Origin: Paragordius varius
Taxonomy: Eukaryota; Nematomorpha
Assembly: GCA_964247055.1 (NCBI GenBank)
Contig: OZ176054.1
Location: 7,750,001 to 7,814,000, forward strand
Reading direction: 5' to 3'
Length of the DNA: 64,000 bases
Shown here: positions 1 through 15,030 of the stretch, in pieces
How the letters are laid out: each line of letters opens with the position of its first letter
How positions within the stretch are numbered: the first letter of the stretch is position 1
Notes under the pieces: model-generated
Told to the model about the DNA's origin: nothing
The model's database searches: none
The model's input: the letters and a program-made list of their open reading frames with translations, nothing else
Position numbers and translations under genes: made by a program

Positions 1-1352
1 GTATATATGATAGAAAATGTAGCCGGAACAACTACTAAATTTTTCAAAACAGTGTAAATACTATAATAATATTGTTTCGGTTCCAAATCCTTTATTCTGT
101 AAAACACCTTAAGTTTCAAAAATTTAAGCTTTGCATGGCTAATTAGAAATTTATTAAATGAGAAAAATGTTATAAATCGGTGCATTTATTTTGTGATTTA
201 TTTATATAATTATTTAAAGCCATCGATTATAACATAACTGTTTATATTTGCTGGAATGAATGTTCAGAGGCGTAGCTTGCATTTCTGGCGCCTTGGCGCA
301 TGAAACTGTGATGGCGCCCCCTCCATGCGACCCCTTGCATTTTAAAAAATAATCAAAATCGAACCTGGGTGATTTATGTATTATTTGAAATAATAACTTT
401 TAAATATCCATTTTTTGAAATAAATTTAACAAATTTTAATATCCGGCGTCCCTTTTAACTATGGCGGTGCATCAGCCTCCCTTACCCCCTCTAGCTACGC
501 TTCTGGGAATGTTATTTTCGTATTTTGAACATGAGCCCATCAATATAAGTAGCTAATTGAATTATACCAATATAGAGTAAATAATTAAAATATATTTAAA
601 TTTTTTAAATATTTTATTTTTTTAATTATATCAATTATATGATTTGTCAATAAACGGGTCGTGTTTTTTAGACGGTTTCAGTTTTATATTTCGAAACCGT
701 TTCCAAAATTGTTTTCAAAATAACAGAATTCTTGTCGGTTTTCATCGAAATTGATAAGTTATTTAAAAAATAAGTATAAAATTAAAGGCCATATAGTTAT
801 ATATGAGGCAAATTTTTGTGAAAGTTTGAAAAGATCTTTTGGTATATTTATAGTAATTATTATGATTAAAAACTGTATGACCATATATCGTTTCATGAAA
901 AATTATAACCCCGAAATGATTTGTAAAATTTCATATAAAACAAAGTTTTAATTACTTTTAAATAAAGCTGAAATATGGAATTAATAATATTTAAAAAACA
1001 AAGTAAATATAAAAAAATTAAAACATATCTCATAGCCATTGTTTTCAAATGGAAACTCGCTTAAAGGGTAAATTGTATGTAATGCACCGTTGTTTAAATT
1101 TATATGGTTGCAAAACCAGCTTTTAAAGCAAAAATTGATAAAAAAGCAATTTTGTTTTTTAAATTTATTTTAAGTTTCCTACAATTAATTTACCCTTTTC
1201 TAAATCCCAAAATAAACACACATTCATTTAAGTTTGACTGGTATTTATAAGTGGTCACAATCACGATCTTAAATGTATTGATACCGTTAAGACGCTGTTT
1301 TCAAAATTTTTAGTTTTTAACCATTGTGTATGCTAATATTATTGAATTTTAG
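1..1352. other. AT-rich intergenic DNA upstream of the protease
   Basis: No convincing exon was found apart from the MITE at 265-505. The first exon of the protease, which should carry the signal peptide and end in phase 1, should lie here or to the left of the window, but no ATG followed by a hydrophobic stretch and a matching donor could be picked out. Confidence 0.5.
265..505. mobile_element. hAT-type MITE (family G, copy 1)
   Basis: A 241-bp element with terminal inverted repeats, CAGAGGCGTAGCT on the left and AGCTACGCTTCTG on the right. It is flanked by near-identical 8-bp target duplications (TGAATGTT and GGAATGTT). CAGRGGCGTAGC-type ends with 8-bp duplications are typical of hAT non-autonomous elements. 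The interior is unusually GC-rich for this window. A second copy lies at 42787-43052. Confidence 0.8.
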
Positions 1353-4337
<2,985 letters not shown>

Positions 4338-6075
4338 TTTATAATGTTGGCGATGAAAATCAATAATTAATAACCTTACTATTATAATTTCAATTATTAT
4401 TTCAATAATTATTATTATTTTAGTTTGTACCTACAATAATTTTGATGGACAAATAAAAATTAACGTTCCGGAAAATTTAATTTATCTTATGTAAAAGTAT
4501 TGATTTTATGTTGTCCTGGTAAAAAGAGCGATTTAAATCAATAAATTTGTATATTATAATAATAAAACATAAATGTGAAGGCTTATTATAATTTGTATAG
4601 GTTTTATAAATATATATCAATATGCGCCTTATGTAATTAAATCACTTTTTTGACCTGTGTTTAGCCCTCCCTCTTCCAAAATGGGGTTTTCAAAATTTTA
4701 CCAAAGATCGTGTTTTCAGATCGATTTTCGGGATATACAGGGCAAACAATGCCAAATTATATTTTTTTGAAATACCATGCTTAACCTAATCAGCCCTCCC
4801 ATAAAATTTACAAACGATGACTTAGCAAAAAAGTACCGGAAACTATATACTATTAATACTAGTCCTAAGTATTTCTCATGCAAAGGTAAAGATAATAGTC
4901 AAGCGCTTTTGTAAATAGCCCCTGAGTAAAACATCTCATGTAAAATACGCTTTCGCACAAAATAATCGTGACTTTGGAACTTTTTTGGAAGTTTGCGACT
5001 TGAAATAAATAACGGTCGTATATTTTCCTTTAAGCCGCTCGGCTGATGTCGCCTTTTGGGTAACCCATAGGTAGTTCCATCATCACCCCAAATATTTTTA
5101 GACCTAACTGTGTAAAACCTATTTGAATACGCTCCACATATCGTGACTTGGCAATTTTTCTAAAACGTTTGTAACCATGTGAATTTAATAAAAAAATGCG
5201 TGAATGCAGAAGGCTTATTATAAAAATTAATATTATGAGGTAAGTATAGGTTATAAAATGAATTGAACAGATGAAAAACCGGATAAGCTGTATCTTAAAT
5301 ATTCAAATGTTATTACTACGATAATCTTATTTAGCAAGTTTTTTTTGATTTTTTTTATCAAAAAGCCGCATATATACTAATTTTGGCCATTTCTAGGTCA
5401 TTGTAAAAATATTTTAAAATGTTAATTAATTTATAATTATGTATTATTTATTGGAATAAACCCTAACCTATATACAAAAAAGTAAAGTGCATTATTAAAC
5501 TCGAGAAATATTATGAAAAAGTGGTATTGTGAATACAAATGAAGAGGTATATTACAAAAAATAACTATATTTACTAAAAGTGTGATGGATTTGATTAAAT
5601 TGTGATAAATTGTATAATATATTGTTGCACATCATCACAAAAAATATCATATAATATTTTTGATCCCATGGAGAGTATTATTGCAGTGCATAAACTGTTA
5701 GTCCATCGATTTTTTATGAATGAAATTCCATTTATCACCTAATTGCCACGATATTTATAAATAAAAATTGGAATTTCATCTATATTCATGGAATACATTA
5801 ATATAGAATGATTATATCTATCATTAAATATTTATATATCAAAACAATATTTTTTTATGAATTCTAAAGCAAAATATCCAAATAACTTTTATTTCATGGG
5901 TAAAAAACAATAATTTTTAATTTTTTATAAATCCATTCCATTTATCAACTAATCATCATAAATATTTATATTAATTAGATAATTTTTTTATCTTTTCCCA
6001 GAATATTTAAAAACAAAGATTTTTCAAACGAGATATCAAAATATTGAAAAATCATAAACTAAAAAATGAAAAGGG

Positions 6076-6116
<41 letters not shown>
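4338..6116. other. Intergenic region without recognisable genes
   Basis: AT-rich with a few less AT-rich patches (4660-5200) that loosely resemble the Helitron-like sequence near 27870. It ends in an (AT)n run at 6078-6115 that abuts the last pyrophosphatase exon found. The final coding exon of that gene should lie here but was not recognised. Confidence 0.5.
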
Positions 6117-6117
<1 letters not shown>

Positions 6118-8272
6118 ATTTGGATGTTCGAATTCGGGATAGGCCATCTGAAATTCTGGTTGCGAATTAACAAAACTTTTAGCTTCCGCTGGCGTGGTTA
6201 AATTAAAGGCATAATCAGTGTTTGTCAAATTTTTGCTAAAAAATAATGTAGTAATTTAAATTAATTGGTTGGACCAAAATATTACGATATGTAAAAATAT
6301 TTTTCTAAATCAGTTATTAATTACCAACATATTTCTTCAACGTTGCTAGGACTTTTAATCAAGCGTTTCCAGGATTCGTGAACTTCTTCAATCAATTTTA
6401 AAGTATACTCCTAAATGGAGAATATGGTTAGAAAGGGTAGGTAAAAAAATCAAGACTCTAAATTGTGTGCTACCTCGAAATAATTCATATTTATAATTAT
6501 TTCTACTTTATGGTTTATTGAGACGAGTTTTTATGTAACACATGTCTTTGTGTACAATTAATGTTTTTACAGATTATTACGAAACTGGCCTTTGCCGTTA
6601 GCGCATGTTCCAGCCAACACCGCGGGGAGTTGGAAATAAGACTTTGACGGCCCAACCCACGGATATATTTGATGATATCCTTATTGAGTTTTTATTTGTT
6701 TATGGCTTATTTGGGCCCAGCAAAATAACAAAGGTTGATTTAATATTGTCAACGAAAACGAATATTTTATGTTAAAATAATAATTTGAATTCTAGTAAAA
6801 TTTATTTAATTAAACTATATCCAAAATTTTCGATACATGGGAATATCTTTTTCAATGGATATTAACTAAAACAAAAGAAAATAATAATAAGTTATAATTA
6901 AAACAAAATTTAAAAAATATAATTATAAATTATGATAACAAAACTCGGAAAAGTGTACACAAAGATCAGCATAAACTAATTAGTTAATTAAATATAATGT
7001 AAATAAAGCATAGGATATCTAAAAAATTAAACTTATAATAATCACCTTATTTTTGTATTCGCCATTGAAACCAAATTTATTTTCACTTTTCCCAGCTGGT
7101 ATTTTATAATATCTAAACCATTCTACAGATCCCTATTATATATAAAATATTCAGAATATGTTTTGATAGCATAAAAACAAAATATTTACCTTCAGATACC
7201 CGGGCATATATTTTTCAACATCTTCGATATCTAAATATTAAAATTTAAATTTGTTATATTTAAAATTATAAAAATAATAAAAAATAATATAAAAAACCAT
7301 TTAATTTGCTAGCCATTTCATCTTGCGTACGTATAGTAACAATTTTCCAGTCCGTCTCTCCTTGAAAGATAAATAAAGATGTTTATTATATTAAGATAAG
7401 ATAATAAAATTTCGATATCTATCACATGCTAAAATTTAAAAGTTTTAGAGATATATAGAACGTCCGATATCAGACAAATAAATATATTTTTTGGGCAGGT
7501 GATATTAATTATAATTGGGGTTTTGTAGCATTTCATTAAATAATTTTTATATTTTTTAAAAGATAGAATTGTTTTTATGTAGAAATTAATTATAAAGAAA
7601 TATAAATATTTTAAAAACCTTGATCAAGTAGGCAGAGAGCACCCAAAACCTTAACCTCGACAACTTCACCAGATCTTAAAATTCTTGAACCAATTTCTAA
7701 AACATCTATGGGATCGTTATCTCCACGGCAGTGAGTATCAGGATTTATATAAGCTGGATCTTCCCAAGTCTAAATTAAGAACAACAAGGTATTCAAATTT
7801 ATTATAAGTGAATATAATTTAATTAACCTGAGGTAAAGCACCGTAATTCCAAATGTAACCTGTGTATGGAAACACATTATCCACATACCGAGGTACACCA
7901 CTTTTGGTATCTTGGTGAATGGGATTTAAATATTCCTTTGTAGATATCTTAAAATAAAATAATTATAAACTTCAAATTTAGCCGTTGACCACCTAGGAAT
8001 TTCCACAACCATATTAAAAGTATTATCCACTCTATTGTGATGAAGAGGAATGTCATGAAAAGGGGATATGTAATGACCATGTTCATTAACTAAATATAAA
8101 ATTACATCTTACCAAAAAATAATTTATAATCAGTAGTGTAAATTTTTCCAGTTGGAACTGTTTGTACCATTTTCTTCAAAGGTGTATGACTTTGATATGT
8201 ACCTGACAATGTAAACACGTTAAACACCCTCGGCAATGTACTAATGATCCGACGGTCGAAAAGGGATTTCAT
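6117..8272 (-). CDS. Soluble inorganic pyrophosphatase (family I), C-terminal end missing
   Basis: Hydrolyses PPi to two phosphates using Mg2+. Nine exons on the minus strand: 8113-8272 (ATG at 8272), 7971-8089, 7828-7947, 7619-7769, 7298-7360, 7190-7230, 7046-7132, 6325-6410 and 6117-6235. About 315 residues are rebuilt in frame; animal enzymes have about 290-330. Family landmarks in order are [34 protein letters not shown], the metal-binding [11 protein letters not shown] (about residues 150-160), LLDQGETDWK and [11 protein letters not shown]. The Arg-containing, acid-poor N-terminus ([15 protein letters not shown]) could be a mitochondrial presequence, so it may be a PPA2-type or dual-targeted enzyme. 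Introns 1 and 2 are only 23 nt each. The last exon runs into an (AT)n tract at a GT donor. The closing codons were not found, so a normal downstream exon or a disrupted C-terminus are both possible. Confidence 0.9.
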
Positions 8273-8467
8273 GCGTTGAAAGAGTATATTATTCAAACAA
8301 TGTTTACATATAAAAAGTATTATTTTTATTTTGCCTGCAATATACTTTATTTATAAAGGGGTATAATTTACCTCATAGTTCAATTTTAAGCAGGCAACTT
8401 TTATATACAATTTATCTGAATAATTTTACCATATCAAATGCAAATCTTAAATAAAAAAATATGTGAA

Positions 8468-9034
8468 TTAACACTTCGATTCAAATTGGGGTATCTAAAT
8501 ACCCCAGACTAAATTTAAGTTAGATTAAAAAAGAAGAAAACGGTCCCAATTTAAATGTATGCTTCTATCCTAATAAAAATTATAAAAATATGCCAAAATT
8601 TTAAATACAATTTTGTTTTAAAAAAAATGCTCCATGTCAAACTACTTCGACGCCATTTTTATTTTACAAAATTTTTGCAAAATCTCGTCTTCTTTTAATT
8701 TTAAGGGTAAAATTAAAGTTAATTTTTTATTTAAATTACATCTAAGATTGATAGAAATAAAAAAGCGGTTTATTTTGTATTAATATTCAATTTTACTATT
8801 GTACACATGTCACATTGATTAAATTTTTACATTTTTAGCTTAAAATAAGGAATATCGGTATTTTGGAATAATGTTTTTTATATTATTTCGGTTTATTAAT
8901 GTTATTGTGCAAAATTTTGCCATGGTTTTCCTTCCATATTTTATAAAGAATTTAATTTTAAACAGGCCTGGGTAATCCAACTACACCAATTTGAATCGAA
9001 GGACTGAAATGAATGCGTTGTATCCAAGTGTTAA
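8468..9034 (+). mobile_element. TTAA-flanked MITE (family E, copy 1)
   Basis: Starts TTAACACTTCGATTC and ends CCAAGTGTTAA, about 570 bp. The left end carries the small hairpin GGGGTATCTAAATACCCC. A TTAA target plus short CACTT/AAGTG inverted ends suggests piggyBac-type mobilisation. Other copies: 9519-10099, 44159-44747, 47371-47909 and 49868-50417. Confidence 0.75.
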
Positions 9035-9158
9035 ATTAAATTAAAATTTTACACTCTAAGCACATTAGAACAAAAATATTACCATACTTTTGATATAAAG
9101 ACAATTTGGGTAAATTTTGACTAATAAGCTTAAATTTGATTTAACAATATAATAAAAG

Positions 9159-9563
9159 GTGTTTTGTCCAAAACATAATAATTCATTATATTTAAATATT
9201 AACACTTCACCTTTTTATTTAGTCTATCAAATTTTAAGTATTGTCAAAGCTTTAGTTATCTATTGGTTTGGAATATTTTATCATTGTCCTCCTGTAATAC
9301 TAAACCGTGGACCAGTGGCCGCATTCAGCTTAAAAATGTTTTTTTATGCCCTGAATTTTTATTACATTTTTTATGTATATCTGGAAGAAATATCTGCAAT
9401 TGTGTCAAACAGCTATGAAATGTTTATTGGCATTATGGCTCTTGAAAAAGGAAAAATTTTCGGCCCAATAAAATTTTTGGTTAGTATCACTATTCTAGAA
9501 TCCGAATTTTGGATGTCTTTAACACTTCGATTCAAAGTGGGGTATCTAAATACCCCAGACTAA
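9159..9563 (+). other. Unusually long open frame, unknown
   Basis: A 134-codon open frame without an early ATG (first in-frame ATG near 9336). It lies between two family E MITEs and runs into the second one. In DNA this AT-rich a stretch this long without a stop is unlikely by chance. The translation is rich in aromatic and aliphatic residues, and no family was recognised. It could be an exon of an unknown gene or a chance frame. Confidence 0.2.
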
Positions 9564-10099
9564 ATTTGAGTTGGGATTTTTATGAAACTACTGAAGGAAA
9601 CGGTCCGAATTTATATTTATGCTTCTATCCTAATTAAAATTATATAAATATGCCAATATCTAAGTAAAATTTTGTTTTGAAAAAAAAGTTCCATGTCAAA
9701 CTTCTTCGCGCCATTTCTATTTTACAAAATTTTTGCAGAATAATGTCTTCATTTAATTTTAAGGGTGATTAAGGCTGATTTTTTATTTAAATTACATCTA
9801 ACATTGATATAATTAGAAAAAGCGGTTTATTTTGTATTATTTTTTAATTTTACCATTTCACACATGTCACATTGGCCAAATTTTTACCTTTCGGTAGCTT
9901 AAAATAAGTTATATCAGTATTTTTGAATAAATATTTTTATATATATCGGGTTATTAATATTATATAAGTGCAAAATTTTGCCATGGTTTCGATTCCTTCC
10001 ATATTTTATAAAGAATTTAATTTTAAACAGGCCTGGGGTATTTAACTACTCCAATTTGAATCGAAGGACTAAAATGAATGTGTTGTATCCAAGTGTTAA
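9519..10099 (+). mobile_element. TTAA-flanked MITE (family E, copy 2)
   Basis: Same ends and internal hairpin as the copy at 8468-9034 and in the same orientation, about 485 bp downstream of it. Both TTAA flanks are intact. Confidence 0.75.
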
Positions 10100-10119
10100 A
10101 CCCGATTGAAACAAACAAC

Positions 10120-10660
10120 TGACTTCGTTGTTAATCCTTCACCTTGTTTTAAAACAAATTAATATTTTACCGGTATTTGTACGGCTTTTTGGTTAATACT
10201 CCACTACTTGGAAATTTTATTTTATTGTAATTTTTATTCTTTTCCAAAATAAAAGATTAAATTTATTATATCTCATAAACCAGATGGCAAAAAAATGAAA
10301 AAATAAAAACAATATTTTATTAATTTTATTTTGATATATAAATTATTTTAACTGTATAAAATATGAATCCTAAGATTTTAATAGTGAGATTAGCTAGAAA
10401 ATAATTAAAACAATATTTTTATATATATAAATAAAAAATTTATGTATATAAATTGTATTATGGACAAACATGATTTTTTGATCTGAACCTAGTTATATAT
10501 TTTTAAGTTATTTAAAAATTGTTAATATCCGATAAAAAAATAATAAATTTTACTAACTTTCCTTAATTTTCACTTTTTGGCCGATTCCGATTTTCGCTCA
10601 ACATAAAAACTTGGTCGCCAACAAAAAAATTTTCCGGCAAATACCGCAAATTTAGACAAA
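10120..10660 (+). repeat. Single arm of foldback repeat H
   Basis: Matches the right arm of the palindrome at 11000-12190 in direct orientation. Shared blocks include CTCATAAACCAGATGGCAAA, AAGATTTTAATAGTGAG and TTAATTTTCACTTTTTGGCC. It appears to be a detached or partial copy. Confidence 0.6.
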
Positions 10661-10999
10661 CCAAAAAATAACCAAAACTATCATATCTATGAAATTTAGT
10701 AAATTCAACTGCATATGGTATTCTTAACCAAAACTCACAGAAAAGGAATAGAGTAATAGAAAGGCAGGGTAGAATAATTACAAGCAATTAGGTGCTTGAA
10801 GAGTCTTATAAAATAAGCTGTGAAATCACAATATAATAAATTAGATCGCTCTTTTATGCACCAAAAAAATTTAGTATGGGTCTAAATATAGGTGGCAACT
10901 CACTAGAATTGGATAAGTAAAATCATCATAGATAGCATGGTCTCAAAAAACGATAGATGCTATATACGCATCAATACATTTTTAAGTAAACCCATATAT

Positions 11000-12190
11000 A
11001 CACTGTGCAAAAAAAATTTTATTTTCATGAGATAGCTTATGACCAGCGTATTCATTTGTCGCAAAAATATTTGTTTACGACCTAATTTAAAATAAAAATC
11101 GAAATTGGGCAAAACGTGAAAATTATGGATAATTAGATAATTCAAAAATAATAATAAAAGTTGAGATATTATGGTTTATTATAATTTTAAGAGATATTTT
11201 TAATAATAGCCTATAATCATATAGTTAGAATTTCTATAAAATCTCGGTTCAAAAGATGGCGTTTTTCTTTTAACACACTTATAAGACAAAAATTTTTTAT
11301 GAAACTATATTAATTTTTTTTGATTATCCATTAACTAAACTCACTATTAGAATCTTAACATTCAACTTTTATTCAGTATAAAAAACTTATATATTAAAAT
11401 AAAAATAACAATTATTGTTTTTTATATTTTCATTTTTTTGTTTCTCGGTTTATGACGGTATAAAAAATTTAATGTATTATTTTGAAATTTTGCGAAAATG
11501 ATAAATTGATACAAAATAAAATTTACAAGTAATGAAAAATCAACCAAAAATCGATATCCCAATAAAAATATTAATTTGTGTTAAAACAAATTTTTTACAA
11601 GGATTTTTGGTTGATATTCCACTATTTTTAAATCCTATTTTACATAAATAATATAGTTTATGATTCCCACTCATGTAAGATTCAAATTAAACAGTATTAA
11701 TTCTGATACACTCATAAACCAGATGACAAAAAAATGAAAAATAAAAAACAATATTTTTTAGTATTCTGATATATAAGTTTTTTTTACTGAATAAAATATG
11801 AATTCTAAGATTTTAATAGTGAGTTTAGCTAGTAATAAAAAAATTATTTTAATTTAATTTCATAAATAATTTTTGTCTTTTGAATGTGTTTTAAGAAAAA
11901 CGCTATCTTTTGAACTGAGATTTTATAAATACCCTAACTATATGATTTTAGGCCATTTATATATTAATAATATCTCCTAAAATGATAATAAACCATATTA
12001 TCTCAACTTTTATTATTATTTTTTGAAGTATCCTTAATTATACTTAATTTTCACTTTTTGCCCGATTTCGATTCTCTCATAATATTTCAAAAACTAGGTC
12101 GTCAACAAATTAAAATTTTTGCGGCGAATGAATTCGGAGCTATCTCATGAAAAATTTAGTTAAAAAAATTGACCCTCTTTTTGCACACAG
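11000..12190. mobile_element. Foldback element H with ~550-bp inverted arms
   Basis: Left arm about 11000-11560, right arm about 11590-12190, with a very short spacer. Matching inverted blocks include TTCATGAGATAGCT with AGCTATCTCATGAA, and CTCACTATTAGAATCTTAA with TAAGATTTTAATAGTGAG. The ends read CACTGTGCAAAAA and TTTTTGCACAC. No coding capacity was seen. It sits directly beside the family D element. Confidence 0.65.
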
Positions 12191-12194
12191 ATAT

Positions 12195-13670
12195 ATACCA
12201 TTTCCCAGTCTAAATAAACGTTTTCCCAGTCAATCGAAACATTTTCCCAATCAATCAAAACGTTTTCCCAGTCAATCGAAACGTTTTCTCAGTCAATCGA
12301 AACATTTTCTCAGTCAATCGAAACGTTTTCCCAGTCAATCGAAACATTTTCCCAGTCAATAAAAACATTTTCCCAATCAATAAAAACGTTTTCCCAGTCA
12401 ATAAAAACGGTTTTATTTTTGATGATATATATCAAAACAAGAATATAAAAACAACCTTTAACCATTATTATCGTAATATTAGGATATAATTTTATATAAA
12501 AACACAAATACTGAATGACAATTTTTCCAAGTATATTCCAGTGCACAATCATTAATGGCTTATTCTTTAAATGTTATATTTTTGGAATTTGAGTTAAGAT
12601 ATTTTTTTTATTTTATCGATGGTTCTCATTAATATATGCGGCTAACTTAAAAAATCTATAGTTACGGAGTAATTAATAAAATTTATAAAAATATACCATT
12701 TTTATCACAAAGGTCATTTAACACTTTATATTGGATCTTAAACATAAATTTTACGCTAACATAAATTTTACGCTAATTTTATAATCTTTATCATTTGGTT
12801 CATCGGGGACCTAAGACGGCCTTCCGAGTATCTTTGTGCGGGCCGCAAAAAATTTGGAAAACCATATGCAAAAATATGCCCACAAAATCTTAGTAATATT
12901 CATATTTCTTACGCAATTATTATGAATAAATCTATTAAATTGGTAATGAATTAAAAAAAATTGTTATATTGTGTTTGTATTTTACAGTCTAATAAAATTA
13001 TGTGAATGCCCTTATATATTTCGAATGGGGAACCGTGTGCTTTTTGAGTTAAACGTTCCGCGAAGGCATTTAATTGGACACCCTTGTTTTAGTCAAATAT
13101 CCTTTTTATTAAATATTTTTAAATCAAAACATTTTTATCAAAAAAATTTTCGTTAAGATATATTTTCCGACAGTATTTTTATCGACAAACCGGACATATT
13201 TAAAAACTATTGTGAAGCATTCTGCAAATATTAATGCGAACCATCGATAAAATAAACAATATTATCTTAACTCTAATTCCAAAAATATAACATTTAAAGA
13301 ATAAGCCATTAATGATTGTGCACTGGAATATACTTGGAAAAATTGTCATTCAGTATTTGTGTTTTTATATAAAATTATATCCTAATATTACGATAATAAT
13401 GGTTAAAAGTTGTTTTTATATTCTTGTTTTGATATATATCATCAAAAATAAAACCGTTTTTATTGACTGGGAAAACGTTTTTATTGATTGGGAAAATGTT
13501 TTTATTGACTGGGAAAATGTTTCGATTGACTGGGAAAACGTTTCGATTGACTGAGAAAATGTTTCGATTGACTGAGAAAACGTTTCGATTGACTGGGAAA
13601 ACGTTTTGATTGATTGGAAAAATGTTTCGATTGACTGGGAAAACGTTTATTTAGACTGGGAAATGGTATA
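12195..13670. mobile_element. Hairpin element D built of 21-bp repeats (ATACCATTT ends)
   Basis: Begins ATACCATTTCCCAGTC and ends GACTGGGAAATGGTAT. Each ~440-bp arm (about 12195-12637 and 13228-13670) starts with about ten tandem copies of a 20-22-bp unit of the form AACGTTTTCCCAGTCAATCG. The arms are nearly identical inverted copies. Read outward, both contain the same 80-codon frame, which differs at one residue, so that frame is a by-product of the repeat and probably not a gene. The ends match those of families B and C. Confidence 0.8.
12799..13105. mobile_element. Possible nested hAT-like MITE inside element D
   Basis: The central part of element D starts CATCGGGGACC and ends GGACACCCTTG, with a GGGCCGC-rich patch near the left end. 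This resembles the CAGGGGTGCCC-type MITEs at 52894 and 53224. The flanking 8-mers match at only about five positions. Confidence 0.4.
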
Positions 13671-14384
13671 TATATTACAATAATGTAGAATGTTAGCTTT
13701 GAACCAATTTTAAGGAAAACTTGTTGTTAGCCCATTGAAATACCAAAGTGTATTTTTTTGAACATCTACTAAGCAAGGGTGTTTGAAACGTGTTTTTTAT
13801 TAACCCATTAGTTTTGCCCCCATGTGAAAATAACGGTTTTTGAAATAGTGGCATTAAAAGAATTTTCCGAAAAACATGGGAATTGTTTAATCTTTTGCGA
13901 GTGGGCTGAGGATATCAAAGCTGTTTTTTTGAATTAGCCTCTTGCGGTACAGCCATCCTTATAGAGTTTTTGAAAAAGTAAAACACTCCAATTTGCAATC
14001 CGAAAAGTTTAAGACCCATTGGAATTCAATGATATTTTTTTCATTTTTTTATCAAATGCCTAGCGTGAAAGAGCTATTTTATAAATTAAGTGCACCCTCT
14101 TCAATATACGCCTAAAAGTCATCGTGACAATAAAACGAATTTCTGGGATTTGCACAGCCTGATTTTATACATTACTTTTATTAATGCCTTCATAGTAGAA
14201 TTTTTTATGGCTCTTGAATTCAGTCCTATGTGGAGAAATAGTCCTATCAATTTATTAACCAATTTTTTGATAACCAAAATTTTAAAATAAGTTTGATAAC
14301 AGAAAGAGGTAACTTTAATAAAAACAGTTTAAATATAAACTTTGTGTAATAAGTAAAAATTAATTATGAATGCTTAAAAGTTTG
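13671..14384. other. Intergenic region, nothing recognised
   Basis: AT-rich sequence between element D and the small minus-strand frame. No repeats or exons could be supported. Confidence 0.5.
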
Positions 14385-14660
14385 TTAATATTTTTTAGTG
14401 AAATATGTTTGGATTTCATTAACATTCAAATTACCTCTCTGTTTATTGCAAATTTTGATTAAGTCGTTCACGAAAATCGCTATTATAGCGACGCCAGACA
14501 GCGACAAGCTGTATAAATAATTGTTTAAAGCTAGCTTTGATGCATATTCCTGGGCACCGTAAAGGTCTATCCAAATGCTACCTAAACGCAGATTATAACG
14601 ATTCCTTTTTAAATTAGTTTCTAGATTTAGTATCACTCTATAGAAGCGTAAGCGACACAT
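14385..14660 (-). CDS. Possible small protein of 91 residues, unknown
   Basis: An ATG-initiated frame 370 bp downstream of the VPS18 stop, on the same strand. The DNA is less AT-rich than its surroundings and the translation has a balanced composition: a basic N-terminus (MCRLRFYR) and one likely membrane segment around residues 52-68 (LSLSGVAIIAIFVNDLI). No family was recognised. A frame this long can occur by chance in a window of this size, so it may be spurious or an exon of something larger. Confidence 0.3.
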   Translation of the reverse strand: MCRLRFYRVILNLETNLKRNRYNLRLGSIWIDLYGAQEYASKLALNNYLYSLSLSGVAIIAIFVNDLIKICNKQRGNLNVNEIQTYFTKKY

Positions 14661-15030
14661 CCATTTATATGCGTTAGCTAATTTTAAAATATCTAATTTT
14701 GAGCTCAGCTTAACACAGAGTGTTTTTCAAAGCTCAGGTTTTCGGCCCATTCATAAATGAAAACGGGGAAAATGCGACAAATATTTGAATCTTGTATAGA
14801 AGCTCTCATCAAATTAATGGCCATTCATAATTTCCTATTATGGCGACACTTATACCCTTACAAAAGCTATTGTTTTAATTTCAATGTAAAATAAAAACAT
14901 TCATAATACATTAATGGATAAAATGCCTTATAATATAATAATAATTTATTTACTATATTAATAAATAAAATATTTTTTTCTATTTTAATATATAAATCAT
15001 AAATACGGGTCTAACTACAAAAAGTTCTGA

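Noticed and set aside
12310-13554. Two identical 80-residue frames on opposite strands as possible genes
   Set aside because: They are mirror images created by the inverted arms and tandem 21-bp units of element D. The IDWEN repeats are the translation of the repeat unit.
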